Shown here in pieces: positions 7,319 through 12,694 of a stretch of DNA of 12,694 nucleotides. Source of the DNA: an uncultured Oscillospiraceae bacterium (GTDB lineage Bacteria > Bacillota_A > Clostridia > Oscillospirales > Oscillospiraceae); NCBI GenBank assembly GCA_910579155.1, contig CAJTTS010000088.1, positions 1-12,694 on the forward strand. The letters are read 5' to 3'. Within the stretch, counting starts at the first letter, position 1, and each line of letters begins with the position of its first letter. A model generated the notes under the pieces. That model saw only the letters and a list, made by a program, of their open reading frames with translations. It had not been told where the DNA came from and searched no databases. The position numbers were made by a program, and so were the translations under genes.

Positions 7319-9193
7319 ATGGCGAAGGGGGGCAGTCTACTTTCGATATTTTTTAGGAAGGACGTGGAGACGTTGAGAAATCCGACAGAAGTATTGAAAA
7401 CCCTAAGCGAAAAGTCACACGACAAATCGTACCGATTCCAGAGACTCTACCGCAACCTGTACAACCCCGAATTTTACTACCTTGCCTATAACAACATTTG
7501 CGCCGGGCAGGGCAATATGACGGCGGGGGTCGACGGACAGACCATTGATGGGATGAGCGATGAACGCATCCAAAAAATCATCGCGTCCCTCAAAGACCAC
7601 AGTTACCAGCCCAACCCGGCCAGACGGGAGTACATTGCCAAAAAGAACAGCGGCAAAATGAGGCCGCTGGGCATCCCATCCGCAGAGGATAAGCTGGTGC
7701 AGGAGGTCGTCCGTATGATTCTTGAAAGCATTTACGAACCCACTTTTTCCCCAGATTCCCATGGATTCAGACCCAAACGGAGCTGTCACACTGCGCTCAA
7801 GCACATTGATATCAACTTCAAGGGCGCGGTGTGGTTCGTGGAAGGCAACATCAAAGCCTGCTTCGACAGCTTTGACCACCACATCATGGTGGACATTCTC
7901 CGTGCGCGCATCAGTGACGAATATTTTCTCGCCCTCATTTGGAAATTCCTCCGGGCCGGATATATGGAGCAATGGCAATACCACAAAACCTACTCCGGTA
8001 CACCGCAGGGAAGCGGGATCAGCCCAATTCTGGCAAATATCTACTTGGACAAACTGGACTGCTTCATAAACGGCTATAAAAAGTCGTTTGATGTTGGCAC
8101 ATCCAAAAATCGGAAAGTGGATAGCGGCTATCTGAAGGCCAGCGGCAAATACCACAGGCTGGAAAAATCCTTCCAGGAGCAATGGGACACGGCCACCCCG
8201 GAACGGAAAGCGGAAATGGATCGGGAACTCCGCAGGGCAAGGAATGAAATGTTCACCCACCCGTACTACGCGCAATGCAACAGCAGCTATAAGTGTCTGC
8301 ACTACTGCCGGTACGCCGACGATTTTATCATCAGCGTGATCGGAAGCAGGCAGGACGCGGAGCAAATCAAAGCAGATGTGAAAGATTTTCTCGCAAGCGC
8401 CCTCAAGCTGGAGCTGTCTGAGGAAAAGACCAAAGTCACGCATTCTTCGGACTTTGCCAGATTTTTGGGCTACGACATCTGCATCTCGCGCAGTGACGCC
8501 ATCAAATACAATGAGCAGGGTGTTGCGAAGCGGGAGTACAGCGGACGGGTCATGCTGTACATTCCAAAAGAAAAGTGGATGGGGAAATTGCTGGAATACC
8601 ACACATTCAAAATCAAGTATGACGAAACTGGAAAAGAAATCTGGAAAACGGTACACCGTGGCAAACTCGTCAATCATCCTGATATCGAAATCATCACCAA
8701 GTTCAACGCGGAAATCAGAGGTATCTACAACTACTACCGGCTGGCAAATAACGTGTCGGTGCTGGGTAAATTTGCCCACATCATGGAGTACAGTATGTAC
8801 AAAACCTTCGCCTGCAAATATCGCACCACGGTGAGAAAAATCATCGACAGATATTCGGACAACGGGATATTTTATGTTCCGTATCAGACGAAAGCGGGCA
8901 TGAAAAGGTATGAATTTTACCATGACGGCTTCAAGCGCATCAAAGAGGTTCTGATGGGCGCCGACACCCTGCCGGAATATGTAAGGAAGTACACCAGCCC
9001 AAACAGCAATGCGGCCCGAATCAAGCGCGGCGTTTGCGAACTGTGCGGGCAGAAAACCGACGATATCCGTATGCACCACGTCAGAAGGCTGAAAGACCTC
9101 ACTGGCGGCAATGACTGGGAAATGTTGATGAGGAAAATGCGGCGAAAATCCCTTGCCGTATGTAAAGTCTGCCACGAAAAGATACACAGCTAA
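7319..9193 (+). CDS. ltrA: Group II intron reverse transcriptase/maturase with HNH endonuclease
   Basis: A 624-aa intron-encoded protein. It helps the intron fold and splice, nicks the target and copies the intron into DNA. Order of domains: N-terminal RT0-RT2 region (about 30-150, with NMTAGVDGQT and GKMRPLGIPSAEDK), RT fingers/palm with SHGFRPKRSCHTAL, TPQGSGISPILANIYL and the catalytic YADD at 332-335, then thumb/X (maturase) domain (about 400-530), then a C-terminal HNH endonuclease. The HNH zinc residues are complete: C573 and C576, H586-H587, C615 and C618 with H619 and H623. About 70 residues are inserted before YADD, as in several bacterial and chloroplast-like classes. No strong ribosome binding site precedes ATG 7319, common for proteins buried in intron structure. 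Base composition is more AT-rich than the flanking transfer genes, fitting separate origin. Confidence 0.95.
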   Translation: MAKGGSLLSIFFRKDVETLRNPTEVLKTLSEKSHDKSYRFQRLYRNLYNPEFYYLAYNNICAGQGNMTAGVDGQTIDGMSDERIQKIIASLKDHSYQPNPARREYIAKKNSGKMRPLGIPSAEDKLVQEVVRMILESIYEPTFSPDSHGFRPKRSCHTALKHIDINFKGAVWFVEGNIKACFDSFDHHIMVDILRARISDEYFLALIWKFLRAGYMEQWQYHKTYSGTPQGSGISPILANIYLDKLDCFINGYKKSFDVGTSKNRKVDSGYLKASGKYHRLEKSFQEQWDTATPERKAEMDRELRRARNEMFTHPYYAQCNSSYKCLHYCRYADDFIISVIGSRQDAEQIKADVKDFLASALKLELSEEKTKVTHSSDFARFLGYDICISRSDAIKYNEQGVAKREYSGRVMLYIPKEKWMGKLLEYHTFKIKYDETGKEIWKTVHRGKLVNHPDIEIITKFNAEIRGIYNYYRLANNVSVLGKFAHIMEYSMYKTFACKYRTTVRKIIDRYSDNGIFYVPYQTKAGMKRYEFYHDGFKRIKEVLMGADTLPEYVRKYTSPNSNAARIKRGVCELCGQKTDDIRMHHVRRLKDLTGGNDWEMLMRKMRRKSLAVCKVCHEKIHS

Positions 9194-9214
9194 TCGCTTA
9201 GGCTGGTAGATGGA

Positions 9215-9248
9215 GAGCCGGATACGCTGAGAGGTGTACGTCCGGTTC
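9215..9248 (+). ncRNA. Group II intron domain V
   Basis: A 34-base hairpin. GAGCCGGA pairs with TCCGGTTC, TACGC pairs with GTGTA, a two-base CG bulge lies on the 3' side and a GAGA tetraloop closes the top. The AGC catalytic triad is in the 5' strand (9216-9218). It lies 21 bases after the maturase stop, the usual place. Confidence 0.93.
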
Positions 9249-9311
9249 GGGGGAGAGCTGACCCGAAACCTACCGTGGAGACGCGGCAAGGCGCGGGGAC
9301 GCTTATCCCAT

Positions 9312-10499
9312 TACGATTCCGCCGAGGGCTTGCTCACCGCTGTGATCCTCCTGCTGGCGGAGTTCCTGCCGCCCAAAGAAATTGATGGTCAGCTCCAGGA
9401 GCGCCGCCATATCGTGTCGGTGTTCAAGCTGGTGCAGGACCTCTTGGAGCCCTCCGGCACCAAGGGGAAAAGCTGTTTCCAGGTGCTGATGAGCCGCCTC
9501 CCGCCCGAGCACAAGGCCCGATGGTTCGCCGGGGCGGCGCTGAACACCTCGGAGCAGGCCATGGCCTCGGTGCTGTCCACCGTGCTGTCCCGGCTGAACG
9601 CCTTCCTCGACACGGAGTTGGAGCAGACCATCTGCTTTGACAGTCCTCTGGACGCAGAGAGCTTTGCCAGCAAAAAGTCCGCCATCTTCCTGGTGCTGCC
9701 CGAGGAGGACCAGACCAAGAACTTTATGGCGGGATTGATGATCCAGAACCTGAGCCGGGAGCTATTCTCCGTGGCGGATGAGAACGGGGGTAAGCTGAAG
9801 AACCGGGTGGTGCTGTTCTGCGACGAGTTCGGCACCATGCCGCCCTTCGATGTGCTGTCCCTGTTCAGCGCGGGGCGTTCCCGGAAGCTCACCATGCTGC
9901 CCATTATCCAGTCCTTGGCACAGTTGGAGAAGAATTATGGCAAGGAGGGCTCGGAGATCATTCAGGACAACTGCCAAACGACCATCTTTGGCGGCTTTGC
10001 CCCCAACAGCCAGACCGCCGACGTGCTCTCCCGGGCCTTGGGCAGTTACACGGTACAGTCCGGCTCCATCAGCCGGAGCAAAGGGGAGAACAGCCAGTCC
10101 CTCCAGATGGCGGAGCGGGCGCTGATGACACCGGATGAGCTGAAGTCCATCCCCAAGGGGGAGTTTGTGGTGATGAAAACCGGGTCCCACCCCATGCGGA
10201 CCAGGCTGCGGCTGTTCCTGGACTGGGGCATCACCTTCGGGGAACCCTATCAGATGCCGGAGCATGGCCAGCGGAAGGTGTATTACGCTGGACGGCAGGA
10301 ACTGGAGCAGGAAATCCAAAACAGGTTTTTATTAGCGCCCCCGGAGGAAGAAAAAGTCCGTCCCCCGCGGGAGGGACGGACTGGGCAGAAGGATGACAGA
10401 TGCCACTGGCAGGAGAAACAGGAGGGCCAGCCGCTGGCAATCATCCCTGATTCTATGAAAAAGCAGGATGGGCCGCCGCCAGACCCATCCGGGGGGTGA
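9312..10499 (+). CDS. virD4: VirD4-like coupling protein, 3' exon
   Basis: Codons 224-618 of the coupling protein, starting TAC GAT TCC (YDSAEGLL) directly after the intron. The Walker B motif VVLFCDEFGTMP gives D394-E395 in the spliced protein. The segment LPIIQSLAQLEKNYG, then TTIFGGFAPNSQTADVLS, is the conserved C-terminal part of the TraG/VirD4 ATPase core. The last 60 residues are charged, Pro-rich and probably disordered; they may contact the relaxase. The frame is open from 9234, but the first 26 codons are intron. No independent start with a ribosome binding site is evident, so this part should be made only from spliced RNA. The stop TGA overlaps the ribosome binding site of the next gene. 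Confidence 0.9.
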   Translation, partial: YDSAEGLLTAVILLLAEFLPPKEIDGQLQERRHIVSVFKLVQDLLEPSGTKGKSCFQVLMSRLPPEHKARWFAGAALNTSEQAMASVLSTVLSRLNAFLDTELEQTICFDSPLDAESFASKKSAIFLVLPEEDQTKNFMAGLMIQNLSRELFSVADENGGKLKNRVVLFCDEFGTMPPFDVLSLFSAGRSRKLTMLPIIQSLAQLEKNYGKEGSEIIQDNCQTTIFGGFAPNSQTADVLSRALGSYTVQSGSISRSKGENSQSLQMAERALMTPDELKSIPKGEFVVMKTGSHPMRTRLRLFLDWGITFGEPYQMPEHGQRKVYYAGRQELEQEIQNRFLLAPPEEEKVRPPREGRTGQKDDRCHWQEKQEGQPLAIIPDSMKKQDGPPPDPSGG

Positions 10500-10503
10500 T
10501 GCC

Positions 10504-10761
10504 TTGACCTATTACGATGATATCTACGACAATCGGGATCTGAACGGCCGGGAAAAGGCGGTGTACCGTTTCCTCAAAGACCACGCCAATAAGGATGGTA
10601 CCTGCTGGCCGGGGATCAACACCATCGCCGCCGGGGTGAGCCTGTCCCGCTCGACGGTAAAGCGGGCACTGGATGGGTTGGTGAAGCTGGGGCTGGTAGA
10701 GAAAACGCACCGCTGGCGGGAAAACGGAAGCCTGTCTTCAAATCTCTACCGGGTCAAATAA
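10504..10761 (+). CDS. Winged-helix DNA-binding protein, likely TTG start
   Basis: An 85-aa protein with a helix-turn-helix/winged-helix domain over most of its length: TREKAVYRFL-like helix 1 (here LNGREKAVYRFLKDHA), CWPGINTIAAGVSLSRSTVK as turn and recognition helix, and a wing with ENGSLSSNLYRVK. The pattern fits HTH_36-type proteins that often follow virD4 in such elements. TTG 10504 is chosen because GGGGGGTGA (10491-10499) lies four to seven bases upstream, overlapping the virD4 stop, and the protein then begins MTYYDDIYD as in homologues I recall. ATG 10468 in the same frame is the alternative and would add 12 residues and overlap virD4 by 32 bases. It may regulate the transfer operon. 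Confidence 0.75.
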   Translation: MTYYDDIYDNRDLNGREKAVYRFLKDHANKDGTCWPGINTIAAGVSLSRSTVKRALDGLVKLGLVEKTHRWRENGSLSSNLYRVK

Positions 10762-10827
10762 ATGCGAAGCTCAGCCATAGTGGACCTAGGGAATTGCTTT
10801 GAAGGTTTCCCTGCTCATCATTTCAAG

Positions 10828-11126
10828 CTAATGAAACTGGGGTCGAAACCTCCTGGCAGTTTCCGGCCCCAAACGATCCGCCGCAATGTCACGATTCCCA
10901 AGACCACAGACACACAGGGTCTTCCCAAAATACGGCTTCAAAAAAGGCTGAATCTGGTTGGTCAGGCAGGCGCACACCTCCTCAAAATTGACCATCTGAT
11001 TCAATGGCCCCGTTTCCAAAGTGATGTACTGACCGCATGGCGGTCCAGAGCCGCAGCAATGTCTTTGGAGCGGATATGGTACTGGCTCACAGGCACACCA
11101 TGGGAAACGATATCCTTTACTTCCAT
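10828..11126 (-). pseudogene. gpr: GPR-like spore protease remnant, frameshifted and truncated
   Basis: GPR is the protease that starts breakdown of small acid-soluble spore proteins on germination. On the minus strand GGAGGTGA overlaps the stop of the preceding gene and ATG follows at 11126-11124, reading MEVKDIVSHGVPVSQYHIRS and on to AAALDR. The frame then breaks; after one missing base near 11036-11043 the next frame reads CGQYITLETGPLNQMVNFEE and then CVCGLGNRDIAADRLGPETA. The latter matches the GPR core motif VVGLGN-(W/R)-(N/D)-(V/I)-TPDALGP. The frame ends in RRFRPQFH and a stop at 10828, whereas GPR proteins continue for some 200 residues more. So only the N-terminal third remains. 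It could also be an unusual short relative, but the frameshift argues for a dead gene. Confidence 0.6.
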
Positions 11127-11132
11127 CCCCGG

Positions 11133-11975
11133 TCACCTCCAGAAGCCGATAAATTCTGTCCCCGCCTCTTCTGTCAGCGTGATCATATGCTCCGGAGAGC
11201 TTTCCAGCTCCCTGTCCTCCACCCCCAGCGCATACAGGAGCAGGCCAAGGGCGTCGTTCAATCCGGCCTGCTCTTGGGCATTATAGCCCAGAGCGTACCC
11301 CGGCTGGTGCTCCCAAATTGCGTTCATCAGCTCGGTCTTCCGGATCAGGCCGGTGGTAAGTAAGGCCGGGCGGAGTCTCAGAAGCTCCCAGATGGCTACG
11401 CAGGCAGTTTCCTTCAAAAAGTATCTGTACCCCATCTCGCCTTCGGCATCCAATTTTCGGCCTACCTCCCACAGCCCTTCCGACAGATCCCCATCCCAGA
11501 TTGGATAGCACACCGCCAGCACCTCCACGCACTGCTCTGTCTCTATCCAGTAGATCCCGTTATCCAGCGGACGGTGGCGGAGGGTATGTCCCCAAGGGGT
11601 GAGGAATGGTACAGGGTATGCCCCAAAATAGTCCGGGCGCAGCTCCGCCCCATACAGCGCGGCCTCGCGCAGGGATTTGCCCTCGGGCATAGGGAGGCCG
11701 CGTGCCGTTTGATATCGCAGGATCTCGTACTCCACCACCGTCCAGGCACCATCCTCCGCTTCCAAGGGGTAGAGCAGAACTGGGACATCCTTCAGCCTGC
11801 GGCCTATGGCGCGGGCCTCCTGGGTAATGGGCGCGCCCTCCAATACGGCATAATACTCCCCTCCCTCCTCAATGGTGGTTAGGATGCTCAAGTAATACAC
11901 GCCGGGGCATTCCTCCTCCCAGTGGTATATCTCACCCAGTTCGTGAGCCAGCAGGTCAAGCGTCTCTTTATTCAT
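11133..11975 (-). CDS. Uncharacterised 280-aa acidic protein
   Basis: Starts at ATG 11975-11973 (minus strand) with GGAGGG seven bases upstream. Soluble, acidic, rich in Glu/Tyr/Trp, no signal peptide or membrane segment. It has a protein-like composition throughout (NKETLDLLAHELGEIYHWEE at the start, TLTEEAGTEFIGFWR at the end). I do not recognise the family. Its stop codon lies within the ribosome binding site of the GPR-like remnant, so the two once formed a coupled operon, suggesting a link to sporulation or germination. Its promoter lies in the divergent region with three operator palindromes, so the XRE protein on the other side probably represses it. An alternative is an immunity or toxin-partner protein; nothing in the sequence shows that. 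Confidence 0.8.
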   Translation of the reverse strand: MNKETLDLLAHELGEIYHWEEECPGVYYLSILTTIEEGGEYYAVLEGAPITQEARAIGRRLKDVPVLLYPLEAEDGAWTVVEYEILRYQTARGLPMPEGKSLREAALYGAELRPDYFGAYPVPFLTPWGHTLRHRPLDNGIYWIETEQCVEVLAVCYPIWDGDLSEGLWEVGRKLDAEGEMGYRYFLKETACVAIWELLRLRPALLTTGLIRKTELMNAIWEHQPGYALGYNAQEQAGLNDALGLLLYALGVEDRELESSPEHMITLTEEAGTEFIGFWR

Positions 11976-11990
11976 TTGCTTCCCTCCAGG

Positions 11991-12010
11991 TATAGTGATA
12001 AATCACTATA
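11991..12010. promoter_or_regulatory. Operator O1, palindrome over the leftward -10
   Basis: TATAGTGATAAATCACTATA, 9-bp arms around a central AA. The core AGTGA-N4-TCACT is shared with two further sites. It covers the -10 of the leftward promoter, so bound repressor should block transcription of the 280-aa gene. Confidence 0.8.
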
Positions 12011-12033
12011 CCATATATCTAAATGTTAGTGAA
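12005..12033 (-). promoter_or_regulatory. Leftward promoter for the 280-aa gene
   Basis: On the minus strand TTCACT (-35, at 12033-12028) and TATAGT (-10, at 12010-12005) are separated by exactly 17 bases. The -10 matches TATAAT in five of six positions and the -35 matches TTGACA in four. The -10 lies in O1 and the -35 in O2, which fits repression by occlusion. Confidence 0.6.
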
Positions 12034-12043
12034 GGGTCACTAA
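12026..12043. promoter_or_regulatory. Operator O2
   Basis: TTAGTGA-AGGG-TCACTAA, 7-bp arms with a 4-base spacer. It covers the leftward -35 and may also cover a weak rightward -35 (GTCACT at 12036-12041, 17 bases before TATTTT at 12059-12064), so one site could serve both directions. Confidence 0.75.
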
Positions 12044-12069
12044 TACGGAAAGCCCAAATATTTTATCAT

Positions 12070-12083
12070 AGTGACAAATCACT
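12070..12083. promoter_or_regulatory. Operator O3
   Basis: AGTGA-CAAA-TCACT, the same core as O1 and O2 but with shorter arms. It lies downstream of the possible rightward -10 and just before the ribosome binding site of the XRE gene, a good place for autorepression. Centre-to-centre spacing is 34 bases (O1-O2) and 42 bases (O2-O3). Confidence 0.7.
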
Positions 12084-12100
12084 TTTAGGAGGGTTTGCCT

Positions 12101-12343
12101 ATGAATACTCGTGAGGCGATAGCCGCCCGCATTCTGGCGCTGTGCAAGGAGCGCGGCATCACGCCTAATGGCCTGAGCAATATCTCTGCGGTGCCCCAAG
12201 CAACGATCAAAAGTATTTTGAACGGCGAGAGTCAGAATCCCGGAACCGTTACGATCAAGAAATTATGCGATGGCTTTGAAATCACGCTGGGAGAGTTCTT
12301 CTCTACGCCAGAGTTTGACGCACTGGAGCAGGAGATCAGTTAA
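12101..12343 (+). CDS. XRE-family helix-turn-helix regulator
   Basis: An 80-aa DNA-binding protein made of one Cro/C1-type helix-turn-helix. AGGAGGG at 12087-12093 lies seven bases before ATG 12101; an in-frame TTG at 12095 is less likely because it falls too close to that site. Residues 4-60 give the five-helix fold: IAARILALCKERGITPNGLS (helices 1-2), AVPQATIKSILNGE (turn and recognition helix) and TIKKLCDGFEITLGEFF (helices 4-5). Such small proteins act as dimers and often repress themselves and a divergent neighbour. Three palindromes of identical core in the shared upstream region are the obvious targets. A TA antitoxin role is possible, but the neighbour is not a known toxin. Confidence 0.88.
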   Translation: MNTREAIAARILALCKERGITPNGLSNISAVPQATIKSILNGESQNPGTVTIKKLCDGFEITLGEFFSTPEFDALEQEIS

Positions 12344-12356
12344 ACCGCAGACGTAA

Positions 12357-12391
12357 AAATCGACCCCACACATTTTTTGTGGGGTCGATTT
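12357..12391. terminator. Bidirectional terminator
   Basis: AAATCGACCCCACA (12357-12370) pairs perfectly with TGTGGGGTCGATTT (12378-12391) around a 7-base loop. The minus-strand side ends in TTTTTA and the plus side in TTTCCTTTTC, so it can end transcripts from the XRE gene (+) and from the transposase fragment (-). Confidence 0.85.
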
Positions 12392-12435
12392 CCTTTTCTA
12401 CCTATAGTATCGCAAAAGATTATTTTCCATAACAA

Positions 12436-12627
12436 TCAACACAGTTGCACCACTGGATCGATGCTCCGCCGCCCTTCATCCTCGCTGTACAGCGGCTCCA
12501 CAATTTCATACAGCCGCTCAAAATCCACCGCCGCATCCACCTGCCGCAGTAGATGCTCCGCCGGCACCAGACTTTCTGTATCCACCATTTCTATGACCCC
12601 ACGCTCGTTCTTTCCTCGCTCCAACAT
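12436..12627 (-). pseudogene. IS1182-type transposase N-terminal fragment
   Basis: About 63 residues beginning MLERGKNERGVIEMVDTESL and continuing with LVPAEHLLRQVDAAVDF, LYEIVEPLYSEDEGRRSIDP. This is the conserved start of IS1182-type (DUF772) transposases, where the next residues would be VVLFKMVLIQ. Here the frame reads VVQLC and stops at 12436, so only the first tenth or so of the transposase remains, and the rest is absent up to the XRE terminator. The start is ATG 12627-12625 with AGGGGTGAGGG just upstream; GTG at 12636 in the same frame is the alternative. It is a remnant of an insertion sequence and cannot move by itself. Confidence 0.75.
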
Positions 12628-12668
12628 TTCCCTCACCCCTTATTCTCTATTTTATCATCTTTACGAGA

Positions 12669-12694
12669 AAAAGTCTGCCTCCTGGCAGACTTTT
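12669..12694. terminator. Hairpin at the window end, terminator-like
   Basis: AAAAGTCTGCC (12669-12679) pairs perfectly with GGCAGACTTTT (12684-12694) around the loop TCCT. An 11-bp stem with A-run and T-run makes a bidirectional terminator. It lies before the transposase fragment, so it could shield the insertion sequence from outside transcription or end a gene beyond the window. Confidence 0.7.

Larger units (their letters stand above)
6703..9311 (+). mobile_element. Group II intron with encoded maturase, inserted in virD4
   Basis: The intron begins GTGCG at 6703 and ends CCCAT at 9311. Removing it joins codons TTT|TAC in frame and restores NAFFYDSAEG of the coupling protein. Domains I-IV lie in 6703-7318 and around the ORF. 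Domain V is at 9215-9248. The base of domain VI pairs 9250-9258 with 9301-9309 and leaves A9305 unpaired, seven bases from the 3' end, as expected for the branch point. The ORF in domain IV is intact. Everything needed for splicing and retromobility appears present, so this is probably an active intron. The 5' GTGCG start suggests a chloroplast-like class, but I have not derived the full fold. Confidence 0.93.

Noticed and set aside
7415..9289. A 624-codon minus-strand frame opposite the maturase, the same length as the maturase
   Set aside because: The equal length is coincidence: the coordinates are offset, the product has no family features, and it runs through domain V.
10762..11286. Plus-strand 174-aa frame after the winged-helix gene
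   Set aside because: It has no ribosome binding site and lies opposite the GPR-like remnant and the end of the 280-aa gene, both of which have better coding evidence.
12095..12343. XRE gene with the divergent gene as a classical toxin-antitoxin pair
   Set aside because: The divergent 280-aa protein has no toxin signature and TA pairs are usually co-directional; divergent repressor-target is simpler.

Overview
The window looks like accessory DNA from a GC-rich gut Clostridia, most likely of the Oscillospiraceae / Flavonifractor type. This rests on codon use, strong GGAGG ribosome binding sites, and the protein families present, which are typical of Tn1549/CTn-like conjugative elements in that group. 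No chromosomal marker fixes the species.

Positions 1-10761 are one rightward mobilisation/conjugation module. It starts with two overlapping small genes with similar N-termini (DUF6103-like, 104-358 and 351-1055). A 510-base non-coding stretch follows, with a perfect 10-bp inverted repeat and three GGGGGTCA repeats; it is my best candidate for oriT. Then come a small ribbon-helix-helix relaxosome protein (1566-1973), a MobP-type relaxase with a C-terminal Sel1-repeat domain (2114-4483), a frameshifted small ORF ending at a strong terminator, a DUF3991/Toprim primase-like protein (4858-5784), a small conserved-looking ORF (5765-6022), the VirD4-like coupling protein and a small winged-helix protein (10504-10761). 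The relaxase frame has no ATG/GTG/TTG at its expected N-terminus: ACG sits where ATG should be, correctly spaced from a ribosome binding site.

The coupling-protein gene is split by a complete group II intron (6703-9311) that encodes its own reverse transcriptase/maturase/HNH endonuclease (7319-9193). The 5' GTGCG end, a canonical 34-nt domain V, a domain VI base with a bulged A seven bases from the 3' end, and exact restoration of the VirD4 reading frame set both boundaries. The coupling protein, and so transfer, should depend on intron splicing.

After 10761 the content changes. No type IV secretion genes follow. Instead there is a leftward pair: an uncharacterised 280-aa gene (11975-11133) and, tightly coupled behind it, a frameshifted and truncated remnant of a GPR-type spore protease (11126-10828). 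They diverge from an XRE-family regulator (12101-12343). The gap between them holds three AGTGA-N4-TCACT palindromes, two of which cover the -10 and -35 of a good leftward promoter. A bidirectional terminator, an IS1182-type transposase N-terminal fragment on the minus strand and a last hairpin close the window. The right part therefore looks like a scar zone where a conjugative module meets other mobile or decayed DNA.
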